64,000 nucleotides of DNA from Sphingobium sp. KCTC 72723 (GTDB taxonomy: Bacteria > Pseudomonadota > Alphaproteobacteria > Sphingomonadales > Sphingomonadaceae). Location: contig NZ_CP060388.1 of the NCBI RefSeq assembly GCF_014280435.1, forward strand, positions 496,001-560,000. The letters run 5' to 3'. The notes beneath the pieces are model-generated. The model did no database searches, was not told the DNA's origin, and saw only the letters and a list, made by a program, of their open reading frames with translations. The position numbers and the translations under genes are program-made. Of the stretch, positions 9,540-18,084 are shown piece after piece (position 1 is the first letter of the stretch; each line of letters begins with the position of its first letter).

Positions 9540-11534
9540 ATGATCCGTATCAAGAGGGCAATGATTTGCGCGGCTTTGGCGACCGGAACGGCACAGGGCG
9601 CTCTGGCGCAGCAGGCGGGAAGCTCATCTCAGCCCGATGCTCTCGCCAAAGCGTTCGGCGCGCGCGAGACGGTGATTTCCGCCAGTATATCGCCTGACGG
9701 ATCGAAGATCGCGCTGATCGCAGCGGGCGCGGGACGCACGACTCGCGTCTATGTGCTGGATGCAAAAGAAGGGGCAGAACCGCTCAGCGTAGCGCTTACC
9801 AGCGGAAAGCCGGAATATCTCTATTCCTGCCACTGGGCAGCGACCGATCGCCTGGCCTGTCAGATCGGTGGCGAAGCGCGTTATGGAGATGAGGTCTACG
9901 GCTTCAGTTCGCTGCTCGCTGTCGATGCTGCGGGCGGCAATGTAAAGCAACTCAGTCAGCGGCGTGGCGAAAACGCGCTGGGCTTCGATTTTCGTGGTGG
10001 TGAAATCATCGACCTGTTGCCGGGAGAGGAGGGAGCGGTGTTGATGACGCGCTCCTACGTTCCTGAAGCCAAGATCGGCAGCCTCGTCGAAAAGCGGCTT
10101 AACGGACTGGGCGTCGACCGCATCGACACGCGCAGCGGCGCGCCCAAGCGGATCGAAACGCCCCGTCCCAACGCTTTTCACTATGTGTCCGATGGGCGCG
10201 GCAGCATCCGCGTTATGGGTAATTTCGAACGCGACCTGTCGGGCTATCAAAAAAGCCGCCTGATATTTTTGTATCGCCCGCTGGGCAAAGAAGGCTGGAG
10301 TCCTCTGTCCACCTATGACTCGGTGACTCAGGCAGGCTTCTATCCACTGGCGGTCGACCCGGAAAAGAATGTCGCTTACGGCTATGAGGAAATCGCCGGC
10401 CGCGATGCGCTCGTCTCTGTCGCGCTCGATCCGGGACTGGAGAAAAAGACACTATTTGCTCATCCGCGCGTCGATATCGGCGGACTGATCATGGTCGGCC
10501 GCAACCGGCGCGTCGTCGGTGTCAGCTATGTCGATGAACATCGCGAAGCTTATTATTTCGATCCCGCCGCCGCCGCCATGGTCACTTCTCTGGGCAAGGC
10601 TCTGGGCGGCAAGATAGTGCATATCGGCGACATGAGCGCCGATGGACTGAAGGCGCTGGTCTGGGCAGGTAGCGATACCGATCCGGGCCAATATTATCTG
10701 TTTGACAGGACCGCCAGGAAATTGTCGCCGGTCATGCCCGATCGCCCCGAACTGACCGGTCGCACGCTTGCGCCGATGAAACCAGTTCAGTATCGCGCGG
10801 GAGACGGGACGATGATTCCGGCCTACCTGACCCTGCCGGTGGACAAGGCAGACGCCAAGGGACTGCCCGCGATCGTCCTGCCCCATGGCGGCCCGGAATC
10901 GCGTGACGAATGGGGCTTCGACTGGATGGTGCAATATTATGCCGCGCGCGGATTCGCCGTCATCCAGCCGCAATTTCGCGGCTCCTATGGCTTTGGCGAA
11001 TCCTGGGTTCTCAATAATGGCTTCAAATCCTGGCGCGTGGCGGTGGGCGACGTCGCTGATGCAGGCCGCTGGCTGGTGGCGCAGGGGATCGCCGATCCTG
11101 CCAGACTGACCATCGCGGGCTGGTCCTATGGTGGCTATGCCGCACTTCAGGCGCAGGCGCTCGACCCGGCGCTGTTCAAGGCGGTGGTCGCGATCGCCCC
11201 GGTCACCGATTTGGGCGACATGACCCGGCGGCAGCGGGTCTGGGCGAATTATTTCCTGCAACAGGATTATCTTGGCACTGGCAAAACGGCGGAGGATGCT
11301 TCCCCCTCCAGCCACGCCGCACAATTCCGCGCGCCTGTGTTGATGTTTCATGGCACCAACGACGGCAATGTCGATATCAGTCAGGCGCGCATCATGCAGG
11401 GAAAATTGCAAGGGGCGGGCAAGCGCAGTCGGCTGGTCGTCTATGACGGCCTTGCGCACAGCCTGAATGATAGCGATGCACGCGCCGATATGCTTCAGCA
11501 AAGCGCCGATTTCCTGCTTGCCGCGGGGAAATAG
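9540..11534 (+). CDS. Secreted S9-family (prolyl oligopeptidase-like) serine peptidase
   Basis: A 664-residue exported peptidase. A signal peptide (about 1-25, ending GALAQ) is followed by a beta-propeller-like region (about 35-400) and an alpha/beta-hydrolase domain. The catalytic serine is in AGWSYGGYAAL, the aspartate in HGTNDGNVD and the histidine in DGLAHSLND. The start at 9540 was chosen for the signal peptide, with GGGGGAA 11 bases upstream; the frame is open further upstream but antisense to the peptidase gene there. The family cleaves short peptides, often after proline or alanine. The shared promoter lies in 9391-9539. Confidence 0.9.
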   Translation: MIRIKRAMICAALATGTAQGALAQQAGSSSQPDALAKAFGARETVISASISPDGSKIALIAAGAGRTTRVYVLDAKEGAEPLSVALTSGKPEYLYSCHWAATDRLACQIGGEARYGDEVYGFSSLLAVDAAGGNVKQLSQRRGENALGFDFRGGEIIDLLPGEEGAVLMTRSYVPEAKIGSLVEKRLNGLGVDRIDTRSGAPKRIETPRPNAFHYVSDGRGSIRVMGNFERDLSGYQKSRLIFLYRPLGKEGWSPLSTYDSVTQAGFYPLAVDPEKNVAYGYEEIAGRDALVSVALDPGLEKKTLFAHPRVDIGGLIMVGRNRRVVGVSYVDEHREAYYFDPAAAAMVTSLGKALGGKIVHIGDMSADGLKALVWAGSDTDPGQYYLFDRTARKLSPVMPDRPELTGRTLAPMKPVQYRAGDGTMIPAYLTLPVDKADAKGLPAIVLPHGGPESRDEWGFDWMVQYYAARGFAVIQPQFRGSYGFGESWVLNNGFKSWRVAVGDVADAGRWLVAQGIADPARLTIAGWSYGGYAALQAQALDPALFKAVVAIAPVTDLGDMTRRQRVWANYFLQQDYLGTGKTAEDASPSSHAAQFRAPVLMFHGTNDGNVDISQARIMQGKLQGAGKRSRLVVYDGLAHSLNDSDARADMLQQSADFLLAAGK

Positions 11535-11545
11535 CGTCTGGCAAA

Positions 11546-11580
11546 AGGGGCCGACGCACAGTCCCGGTGCGTCGGCCCCT
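11546..11580. terminator. Strong bidirectional hairpin terminator
   Basis: AGGGGCCGACGCAC (11546-11559) and its exact reverse complement (11567-11580) form a 14-bp perfect stem with a 7-base loop. On the minus strand it is followed by TTTT, which fits termination of wrbA; it also follows the S9 peptidase stop on the plus strand. Confidence 0.8.
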
Positions 11581-11667
11581 ACAGCGTGCCATCATCTTTA
11601 GTGCGACCCGAAGGCTCGGCCAACTGCACCTTTCAGACGGCGCGGCCAGCGCGTAACCGTCAGGATT

Positions 11668-12267
11668 TTATCCGTGCAGCTTGATTGCAGTTTCGGCGAT
11701 GCGGCGACCTTGGTAGCGCGCGCCATCCAGCTCCTCTTCCGACGGCTGGCGGCTGCCATCGCCATCGGCCAGCGTCGTCGCGCCATAGGGCGACCCGCCA
11801 CGCACCTTGTCCACGCCCATCTGACCCTGGAAACCATAGTCCAGGCCCACGATCGTCATGCCGAAATGCAGCAGGTTAGTGATGATCGAAAATAGCGTGG
11901 TTTCCTGGCCGCCATGCTGGCTGGCGGTGGAAGTGAAAGCACCACCGACCTTGCCATTCAGCGCGCCGCGCGCCCACAGGCCACCGGCCTGATCCAGAAA
12001 CGCTGCCATCTGGCTGGACATGCGGCCAAAGCGCGTGCCGGTGCCGACGATGATCGCGTCATAGTCGGCCAGTTCAGCGACGGTGGCGACCGGCGCATCC
12101 TGATCCAGCTTGAAATGGGCGTTCTTGGCGACCTCCAGCGGCGCGGTTTCCGGCACGCGCCTGATGTCCACCTGTGCGCCAGCGGCGTCAGCCCCTTCGG
12201 CGACGGCCTTAGCCATCGTTTCGATGTGGCCGTAGGATGAATAATAGAGAACCAGAACCTTAGCCAT
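11668..12267 (-). CDS. wrbA: NAD(P)H:quinone oxidoreductase WrbA
   Basis: A 199-residue flavodoxin-like protein. The FMN phosphate loop [15 protein letters not shown] opens the protein, and [13 protein letters not shown], then [17 protein letters not shown], are signature WrbA stretches. WrbA reduces quinones by two electrons, avoiding semiquinone radicals. It lies downstream of a pirin gene on the same strand with a 116-bp gap holding two perfect hairpins. A LysR gene is divergent from pirin, so all three probably form one stress-responsive unit. Confidence 0.95.
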   Translation of the reverse strand: MAKVLVLYYSSYGHIETMAKAVAEGADAAGAQVDIRRVPETAPLEVAKNAHFKLDQDAPVATVAELADYDAIIVGTGTRFGRMSSQMAAFLDQAGGLWARGALNGKVGGAFTSTASQHGGQETTLFSIITNLLHFGMTIVGLDYGFQGQMGVDKVRGGSPYGATTLADGDGSRQPSEEELDGARYQGRRIAETAIKLHG

Positions 12268-12302
12268 GATGTATCTCCTTACATTGAAAAGGGAAAAAAT
12301 GT

Positions 12303-12377
12303 GCCGCCCGCGCGTGGGGAGGGGGGAGATGCGCGGGCGGCGGACCGATCCGTCCGGGGAGGGGGTGGACGGATCGG
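12303..12377 (-). other. Tandem perfect hairpins in the pirin-wrbA intercistronic gap
   Basis: GCCGCCCGCGC (12303-12313) pairs perfectly with 12331-12341. CCGATCCGTCC (12345-12355) pairs perfectly with 12367-12377. Both have 11-bp stems with G-rich plus-strand loops (pyrimidine-rich in the minus-strand transcript). They lie just after the pirin stop codon. Neither is followed by a clear T-run, so read-through with differential expression or RNA stabilisation is as likely as termination. Confidence 0.7.
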
Positions 12378-12383
12378 CTATAG

Positions 12384-13103
12384 TTATTCGCTGTCTACCA
12401 GGACGATTTCAGCGTCCTCGATCGCCGTGATGATGATCGGCTGGCCACCGATGATGGCCGCGCCATCGCGGGCTTCGAACGTCTGCCCGTCAATCTCGAT
12501 CCGGCCCGTCGCCGGGACCAGATAGAGGTGCCGACCCTCGCCACTCTCATAGGTCACGCTCTCGCCCGCCCGGATCGTCCCGCCCAGCAGGCGAGCATCG
12601 GCGCGGATCCGCAGCGCTTCCTTGTCATCGTCATAGCCGCTGGCCAGCACGACCAGCTTGCCCGAACGATCGCCGCTGGGGAAAGGCTTGGCACCCCAGC
12701 TTGGCGAACCGCCCCGTGCGCGGGGAATGACCCAGATCTGGAACAGGGTGGTCGTTACGTCTTCCAGATTATATTCGGCGTGGCGGATGCCGGTGCCGGC
12801 CGACATGACCTGCACATCGCCTGCTTCCGTCCGGCCCTTGTTGCCCAGGCTGTCCTGATGCGTGATCGCGCCGGTGCGGACATAGGTGATGATTTCCATG
12901 TCGGCATGGGGGTGGGGCGGAAAGCCCGAACGCGGACCGATTTCGTCATCGTTCCACACCCGGATCGCACCCCAGTGCATCCGGTCATCGTCATGATAAT
13001 CGGCGAAGGAAAAATGGTGGCGCGCGTTCAGCCAGCCATGGTTGGCATGGCCCAGCGATGCGAAGGGGCGGCGCTCGATGCGGCTCGCGGTTGTCATGTT
13101 CAT
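12384..13103 (-). CDS. Pirin family protein (YhhW-like bicupin)
   Basis: A 239-residue bicupin. The N-terminal cupin has the pirin metal site in [13 protein letters not shown] and the ligands HQDSLGNKG and [10 protein letters not shown]. The C-terminal cupin (about 150-239) is the shorter YhhW type. Proteins of this group can cleave flavonols (quercetin 2,3-dioxygenase activity) or act as redox sensors; the substrate here is unknown. It starts MNMTT at 13103 and is divergent from a LysR regulator, with wrbA behind it. This pirin-wrbA-LysR set points to quinone or electrophile defence. Confidence 0.9.
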   Translation of the reverse strand: MNMTTASRIERRPFASLGHANHGWLNARHHFSFADYHDDDRMHWGAIRVWNDDEIGPRSGFPPHPHADMEIITYVRTGAITHQDSLGNKGRTEAGDVQVMSAGTGIRHAEYNLEDVTTTLFQIWVIPRARGGSPSWGAKPFPSGDRSGKLVVLASGYDDDKEALRIRADARLLGGTIRAGESVTYESGEGRHLYLVPATGRIEIDGQTFEARDGAAIIGGQPIIITAIEDAEIVLVDSE

Positions 13104-13171
13104 CTGCTTTGCCTTTCGACTAATCGCCGGTGGTTTCCGGCTTGCTTTCCGCTAATCTAGTCATCAGGATC

Positions 13172-13207
13172 GTTTCCGAAACACGCAGCATTGAAACGGA
13201 TTGTTTC
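13172..13207. promoter_or_regulatory. Putative LysR operator with two GTTTC/GAAAC palindromes
   Basis: GTTTCCGAAAC (13172-13182) and GAAACGGATTGTTTC (13193-13207) are palindromes made of the same five-base half-site. They sit in the 107-bp gap between pirin and the LysR gene, where such a regulator would bind to control both. The second ends three bases before the LysR ATG, which fits autorepression. Confidence 0.5.
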
Positions 13208-13210
13208 CCT

Positions 13211-14104
13211 ATGCGACTACCGGATTTTGAGGCCTGGGCGATGTTCGCCGCCGTGGTCGAACATCGCAGCTTCACAGATGCCGCCAAGGCGCTGAGCGTA
13301 TCGAAAGCCACCGTGTCAAAGGCCGTAACCCGGCTGGAGGAGCATCTCGACACCAGCCTGTTCAACCGCACCAGCCGCCGTCTGGCCCTGACCGAAAGCG
13401 GCAAGCGACTGGCCGATCATGCCCATCGCATATTGGCAGAAGGGCAGGCGGCGGAGGAAGCGGCGCGCGATGAAACAGCCGACCTGTCGGGCGTCGTCCG
13501 GCTCGGCGCGCCGATGACCTTCGGCCTGCTGCGTGTCGCGCCGCTGGTCGCGGAATTTACCAAACTCAACCCGCTGGTCGATGTCGACCTGCATCTGTCG
13601 GACGCGCATATCGACATAGTCGACATGGGGCTGGACGCGACTATCCGCATTGCCGACATGCCCGACAGTTCGCTGCGCGCCCGACGGCTGGCGGATGTCA
13701 CGATCCACACCGTCGCCTCGCCTGCCTATCTGGCGCAGCGCGGCAGGCCGCAGCACCCCTCCGACCTCGGCACGCATGATTGCATGTGCTATTCCAACGT
13801 CACTACGCCCGACATCTGGCGCTTTGCCGGACCGGGTCAGCAAAATGTCGTGGTGCAGGTCCGTTCCCGCCTGACCGTCAACAGCGGGGAAGCGATGCTC
13901 CCCGCGCTGCGGCAGGGCGTGGGAATTGCCCGTTTGCCCGATTTCATCGTGGGAGACGCGATCGCGGCGGGTGATCTGGAAGAAATATTGCTCGACTGGC
14001 GTCCGCCGCCGATGGGTCTGCATCTGGTCACCCCGCCATCGCGCCTGCGACCCGCGCGGGTCGAGGCTTTACTGGATTTTCTGACCCGCCACCACGGCTG
14101 CTAA
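13211..14104 (+). CDS. LysR-family transcriptional regulator
   Basis: A 297-residue regulator. The N-terminal winged helix (about 1-62) carries the helix-turn-helix SFTDAAKALSVSKATVSKAV, and the C-terminal part (about 90-290) is the periplasmic-binding-like effector domain. I chose the ATG at 13211, which places the helix-turn-helix at the usual position; in-frame codons upstream cover the operator-like palindromes. Divergent placement from pirin-wrbA makes these its likely targets. Confidence 0.92.
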   Translation: MRLPDFEAWAMFAAVVEHRSFTDAAKALSVSKATVSKAVTRLEEHLDTSLFNRTSRRLALTESGKRLADHAHRILAEGQAAEEAARDETADLSGVVRLGAPMTFGLLRVAPLVAEFTKLNPLVDVDLHLSDAHIDIVDMGLDATIRIADMPDSSLRARRLADVTIHTVASPAYLAQRGRPQHPSDLGTHDCMCYSNVTTPDIWRFAGPGQQNVVVQVRSRLTVNSGEAMLPALRQGVGIARLPDFIVGDAIAAGDLEEILLDWRPPPMGLHLVTPPSRLRPARVEALLDFLTRHHGC

Positions 14105-14120
14105 GGCTTGTTTCGCAGGT

Positions 14121-14222
14121 GAATCTATCTTGACTCGCTAAGAATCGTTTCGGCCTCAACTCTTTGTAAATAGATTCGTTTTTCGACGACTCGTGGATTT
14201 CTGCGGGTTAGCGAAAAATTAA
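14121..14222 (+). promoter_or_regulatory. ctrA promoter region: five GANTC sites and a CtrA-like box
   Basis: GANTC sites occur at 14121-14125, 14132-14136, 14142-14146, 14173-14177 and 14188-14192, five in 72 bases. A near-consensus CtrA box follows, TTAG-N7-TTAA at 14208-14222 (consensus TTAA-N7-TTAA). GANTC is the CcrM methylation site, and in Caulobacter ctrA transcription depends on methylation state and CtrA autoregulation. The rest of the 208-bp gap (14105-14312) is AT-rich for this genome and shows no gene. Confidence 0.7.
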
Positions 14223-14312
14223 CCTTTGTCCTTCAGAAGTTTTTTAGTTAATGAATTGGAGCAGTAGCCGTTCTGGTGGGGTGAACGGACCTGCGACGCA
14301 AAGGGGCTTCAC

Positions 14313-15020
14313 ATGCGCGTGCTGCTGATTGAGGATGAACCGACCACCGCCAAGGCGATTGAGCTTATGCTCACCACCGAAGGCTTCAACGTTTACACGA
14401 CGGACCTTGGCGAAGAAGGCCTCGATCTGGGCAAGCTGTATGATTACGACATCATCTGCCTGGACCTGAACCTGCCCGACATGCACGGCTATGACGTGCT
14501 GAAGAAGCTGCGGGCGGCCAAGGTGCAGACCCCGGTGCTGATCCTGTCCGGCATTGCTGAAATGGATAGCAAGGTCCGCTCGTTCGGCTTTGGCGCCGAC
14601 GATTATGTGACCAAGCCCTTCCATCGCGAAGAATTGATCGCGCGCATCCACGCCGTGGTCCGCCGGTCGAAAGGCCATTCGCAATCGGTCATCCGCACCG
14701 GCAAGCTGGCAGTCAACCTGGACGCCAAGACCGTGGAAGTGGATGGCAACCGCGTCCACCTGACCGGCAAGGAATATGCCATGCTGGAGCTGCTTTCGCT
14801 CCGCAAGGGTACGACGTTGACCAAGGAAATGTTCCTCAACCATCTTTATGGCGGGATGGACGAACCGGAACTCAAGATCATCGACGTGTTCATCTGCAAA
14901 CTGCGCAAGAAACTGGCGCTGGCCTGCGGCGGGGACAATTATATCGAAACCGTCTGGGGCCGTGGCTATGTGCTGCGCGACCCGGAAGAAGCGCTGGAAG
15001 AACAGGCCAAAGTCGCCTGA
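14313..15020 (+). CDS. ctrA: Cell-cycle response regulator CtrA
   Basis: A 235-residue OmpR-family regulator. The receiver domain (1-118) has the acidic pair EDE, the phospho-acceptor Asp in [13 protein letters not shown] and the lysine in VTKPFHR. The DNA-binding winged helix (about 130-225) contains [15 protein letters not shown] and [13 protein letters not shown], close to Caulobacter CtrA. It controls replication initiation, division, motility and envelope genes in alphaproteobacteria; in sphingomonads it is thought to steer mainly motility and polar functions. A strong terminator follows. The tail ends KVA, not the Caulobacter-style AA degradation end. Confidence 0.96.
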   Translation: MRVLLIEDEPTTAKAIELMLTTEGFNVYTTDLGEEGLDLGKLYDYDIICLDLNLPDMHGYDVLKKLRAAKVQTPVLILSGIAEMDSKVRSFGFGADDYVTKPFHREELIARIHAVVRRSKGHSQSVIRTGKLAVNLDAKTVEVDGNRVHLTGKEYAMLELLSLRKGTTLTKEMFLNHLYGGMDEPELKIIDVFICKLRKKLALACGGDNYIETVWGRGYVLRDPEEALEEQAKVA

Positions 15021-15047
15021 CGCTTTGCCTTACAGACGCTTGCCATT

Positions 15048-15087
15048 GGAAAAGGCCGATGATCCCCACGGATCGTCGGCCTTTTCC
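15048..15087 (+). terminator. Terminator after ctrA
   Basis: An 18-base arm (15048-15065) pairs with 15070-15087 with a single G-U wobble and a 4-base loop. The distal arm contains CCTTTTCC, giving a U-rich descent. Confidence 0.8.
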
Positions 15088-15132
15088 GTTACTGCCATGG
15101 AAAGCCACTCCAAACCCGGCTAGGCCCACGCC

Positions 15133-15828
15133 ATGGACGATCTCTTTTCCGACCGCGCCATATTGCGGGACCGCACGCTTGCCCGTGCCGATGTCGAACG
15201 GTTGGCGGGGGCGGACAGCTTCGCGCATGTGATCGACTGCGACTTCAAGGATGCAGACCTGTCGGGCCTCGACATGTCACGCTGGATGTTTGATCGTTGT
15301 CAGATGCGCAGCGCCGACTTTACCGGGGCAAAGCTGGAGGCCACGCAGTGGCGCAGTTGTCGCGGTGGCTTCGCCAATTTCACCGCTGCCGACCTGTCCG
15401 AAGCGCAGATCGTTTCCTGCGATTTCAACAACAGCGCATGGCGTCGCGCGCGGCTGTCGGCGGCCCAGTTCGACCGTTGCAAGCTGACCGGCGCTGACCT
15501 GACGGATGCGGCCGCGATGGATCTGTGCTTTACCGAAACGCTGCTCATCAACGCGCGTCTGCCCGGCTTTTCCTTCCATAAGCAGATGTTGAGCGCGATT
15601 GATTTTGGGCAGGCGGACCTGCGCAAATGCGACTTTCGCGGCACGACTTTCGACGGGTGCAGCCTGCGCGATGCCAATGTCGCGGGGTGCCGCTTCGACG
15701 GGGCGGACCTGCGCGGGGCCGACCTTGGCGGCATTCGGCTGGTGGACGCAGGCCTGTTTCGCGGCGCAACCATCTCGCGCCAGCAGGCAGGGCAATTGCT
15801 GGGCGAACTGGGTTTGAACGTGCGCTGA
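15133..15828 (+). CDS. Pentapeptide-repeat protein
   Basis: A 231-residue protein built largely of A(D/N)LxX pentapeptides. Examples are DADLSGLDMS, SADFTGAKLE, AADLSEAQIV, GADLTDAAAM, FRGTTFDGCSL and GADLRGADLGGIRL. They would form two stretches of right-handed quadrilateral beta-helix (about residues 35-130 and 150-210) separated by a short interruption. Some such proteins mimic DNA and protect gyrase (Qnr/MfpA type), but most have no known role. No signal peptide or membrane segment is seen. Hairpins on both sides suggest a monocistronic unit. Confidence 0.88.
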   Translation: MDDLFSDRAILRDRTLARADVERLAGADSFAHVIDCDFKDADLSGLDMSRWMFDRCQMRSADFTGAKLEATQWRSCRGGFANFTAADLSEAQIVSCDFNNSAWRRARLSAAQFDRCKLTGADLTDAAAMDLCFTETLLINARLPGFSFHKQMLSAIDFGQADLRKCDFRGTTFDGCSLRDANVAGCRFDGADLRGADLGGIRLVDAGLFRGATISRQQAGQLLGELGLNVR

Positions 15829-15840
15829 TGCCGGATATGA

Positions 15841-15877
15841 AAAGGCCGACGATCCTTGGTGGGGATCGCCAGCCTTT
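15841..15877 (+). terminator. Terminator after pentapeptide-repeat gene
   Basis: Arms 15841-15855 and 15863-15877 pair at 13 of 15 positions around a 7-base loop. It resembles the ctrA terminator in sequence (AAAGGCCGA core), which suggests a related repeat. Confidence 0.65.
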
Positions 15878-15941
15878 CCGTCAGGTGGCGGGACGCGCAA
15901 TGGCGGGATGGAACTTGCCCGCCACGCATCGCCCCAACGGG

Positions 15942-16616
15942 TCAATCGTCCACCCGACCGGGGGCAGCGGACTCGCTCGAACCTTGGGCTGATCCACTCC
16001 CCGAAATCTGGCCGCTGGCGTCGATAGACGCTGCCCCGCGTGCCGTATCGCTGACCCGGCCTGCGGCATTGCCTGCTGCCGACCGAGCCTGATCTGCCGC
16101 CATCGCTGCCCGATCACGGGTGGAGGCGACGGCGCCTGCCGCCCGGTCGCGCGCTGCGCCTGCGGTCGCTGTGGCCCGATCCCGCGCTGCGCCTGCGGTG
16201 CTGCTGGCCGTGTCCCGTGCGCCGCCAACGGCGTTGCGAGCGTCGCTGGTGCCGATCGTATCGACGTTCAGCCCGCCGCCTGCCGATCCGCTGGCCGAAC
16301 CCGATGCGTTGCCGCTGCGGGTGCGTCCGTTGCGCGTGGTGGAACCGCTGGCCGATCCATCGGCGCGACCATTGCCCGAACCGCTGGCACCAACCCGGCC
16401 ATTGTCGAGATCGACGCTGCGATCGAGGCCAAGGCCACCGCTGCCCGATCCGCCCAGTGCGTTGTCAAGGCTTGCGCCGCCAAGGCTACCCCCGCCGCCG
16501 CCCAACGTGCCGCCCAACATCCCGCCACCACTGCCACCGCCCAGCAATTGGGCCGAAGCGGGAATGCTCACCATGGCGGTCATGCAGGCCGCTGCGATCA
16601 TGAAACTGGTCTTCAT
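15942..16616 (-). CDS. Secreted Gly/Ser-rich low-complexity protein, unknown function
   Basis: A 224-residue protein. A clear signal peptide (about 1-22, ending PASAQ) precedes a Gly/Ser/Asp-rich region (24-110) with GGG runs. An Ala/Arg/Asp-rich part follows (about 120-205) with heptad-like AGAARDRA repeats, suggesting a helical rod. I do not recognise a domain. Its mature N-terminus, QLLGGGSGG, is nearly the same as that of the S8 peptidase encoded 93 bp upstream (QLIGGGGPI), so the two may be processed or sorted alike, or be a protease and its substrate. Composition makes homology claims unsafe. Confidence 0.7.
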   Translation of the reverse strand: MKTSFMIAAACMTAMVSIPASAQLLGGGSGGGMLGGTLGGGGGSLGGASLDNALGGSGSGGLGLDRSVDLDNGRVGASGSGNGRADGSASGSTTRNGRTRSGNASGSASGSAGGGLNVDTIGTSDARNAVGGARDTASSTAGAARDRATATAGAARDRAAGAVASTRDRAAMAADQARSAAGNAAGRVSDTARGAASIDASGQISGSGSAQGSSESAAPGRVDD

Positions 16617-16709
16617 CGCTCATCTCCTTGTCGATGCTATGCAGGGACAACGGGAGCGGCGCGGGCTTTAATCCCGGCAAACCCGGAAAAATTCCTAAAT
16701 AATTGAAAA

Positions 16710-17948
16710 TCAATCCATATTTCTGCACGTCGCACAGATGACTCCGCCGCCAAAGCCGCGTCCCTTGCCTGCCGCCGCCTCTGTCCGCAGCCCGTCGACT
16801 GACCCGCGCAGCAACAGTCGCCCAGCCACCAGCGGCGCTGCAAAGCTGGTCCCGCGCACTGCGCCCTTGCCGCCATTGCCCTGCGCTGCGTTCATGTCCG
16901 CACCCGGCGCGGCAAAATCGACATGCGCCGCGCGCCCCGCTTCCGGCAGCAACCGCCCACGCCCGTCGATCCCGGTCACGGCGACCACCCCGGTATAGGA
17001 GGCAGGGTAGGCGGGCGGCGCGGCCGGGCCGTCATTGCCGACCGCCGCCACCACCATCACGCCCTTGTCGCGGGCAAGCCGGATAGCCCCCGCCAGCAAC
17101 GGATTGTCCGGCCCGACCAGGCTGACCGTCACCACCCGAACCCCGCGCGCCGCCATCCACCCCAGCGCGCGCACAATGGCAAATGCCCCGCCGCCCGCCG
17201 GATCGTCGCCATAGACATCGGCCACCAGCAACGGCGCGCCCGGTGCCGCGCCCCTCACATTCCCGTTTCCACTGATGAGGGAGGCGACCGCCGTGCCATG
17301 GGCGCTGGCCCGTGGCGCACCGCGCGCAAAGCCACGCTGTTCTATCGGGCCGGACAGCGCCGGATGCCGCGCCACGCCGCCGTCGATCAGTCCCGCTATC
17401 CGTCCGCTGACCGCGCCGCCGCCCGCCAACGCGCTTCCCGCCATCGCCGGAGCTGCGCCACCGGGGAAATAGAGATTGTCCGCACTTGCCTGCGCACCCG
17501 GCGCGATCCGCCGCACATCCCTCAACGCGCGCGGCAGGCTGCGCCCCTGCGGCACGCGCAATCGCGCGACCGACAGCTCCAGCCCTTCCACTGCCTCGCT
17601 CTCCACGCCAAACCCGGCCGCACGCAACGCATCCAGCGCCCCGGCATCCGCTCCGGTCAACAGGATGACGCCCCGCCGCGCAGGCTCCCGCCGCTCATCC
17701 AGTTCGATGGTATCGCGATTGCCGCGCAGCAACGCTACGATCCGCTCGGTTCGCGCCGCCGCCAGTCGCTGCCCTAGCCGCGCGGGCGACAGCCGGTCCA
17801 GCCCGACACCGTCCACCCTACCGTCCACCCGGTCCAACAGGCCTGGCACCACCTGACCGATCGGCCCGCCGCCGCCGATCAGTTGCGCCGATGCGTGCGG
17901 CGTGACCAGCAGCAGCCCTGCCGTCATCCATGCTGCTGTCCATTTCAT
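16710..17948 (-). CDS. Secreted S8-family subtilisin-like serine peptidase
   Basis: A 412-residue exported protease. The signal peptide is about 1-22. The catalytic triad is visible as Asp in AGLIDGGVA, His in SAHGTAVASLISG and Ser in GTSFAAPLVAG, with the oxyanion Asn in AAVGNDGPA. A propeptide-like region (about 60-200) precedes the core. The C-terminus ends with an ICATC pair after a Gly-rich stretch. The ATG at 17948 was chosen because it starts the signal peptide and has GGAG 12 bases upstream. It is divergent from an ECF sigma/anti-sigma pair across 136 bp, so it is a likely target of, or input to, that sigma factor. Confidence 0.9.
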   Translation of the reverse strand: MKWTAAWMTAGLLLVTPHASAQLIGGGGPIGQVVPGLLDRVDGRVDGVGLDRLSPARLGQRLAAARTERIVALLRGNRDTIELDERREPARRGVILLTGADAGALDALRAAGFGVESEAVEGLELSVARLRVPQGRSLPRALRDVRRIAPGAQASADNLYFPGGAAPAMAGSALAGGGAVSGRIAGLIDGGVARHPALSGPIEQRGFARGAPRASAHGTAVASLISGNGNVRGAAPGAPLLVADVYGDDPAGGGAFAIVRALGWMAARGVRVVTVSLVGPDNPLLAGAIRLARDKGVMVVAAVGNDGPAAPPAYPASYTGVVAVTGIDGRGRLLPEAGRAAHVDFAAPGADMNAAQGNGGKGAVRGTSFAAPLVAGRLLLRGSVDGLRTEAAAGKGRGFGGGVICATCRNMD

Positions 17949-18014
17949 CTCGATTGCTCCGCTTCCTGTCGCATCATAAGGGGCCATGACGGAAAAAATA
18001 TCCTCCTGCATGGA

Positions 18015-18040
18015 TGAAACGACGATGCCCCGGCGTTTCA
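18015..18040. promoter_or_regulatory. Palindrome in the S8 protease / ECF sigma divergent promoter
   Basis: TGAAACG (18015-18021) and CGTTTCA (18034-18040) are perfect inverted repeats 12 bases apart. The symmetry fits a site serving both divergent genes, either an operator or a pair of overlapping ECF-type promoter elements. No known consensus can be assigned with confidence. Confidence 0.4.
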
Positions 18041-18084
18041 TTCCCATAGCGAGAAATTGGGGAACCGGGATTTTTGGAGGCGCA

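Noticed and set aside
18059..18066. GGAAC as an EcfG-type -35 element before the sigma gene
   Set aside because: It lies too close to the start codon to allow a 16-17 base spacer, -10 element and leader.
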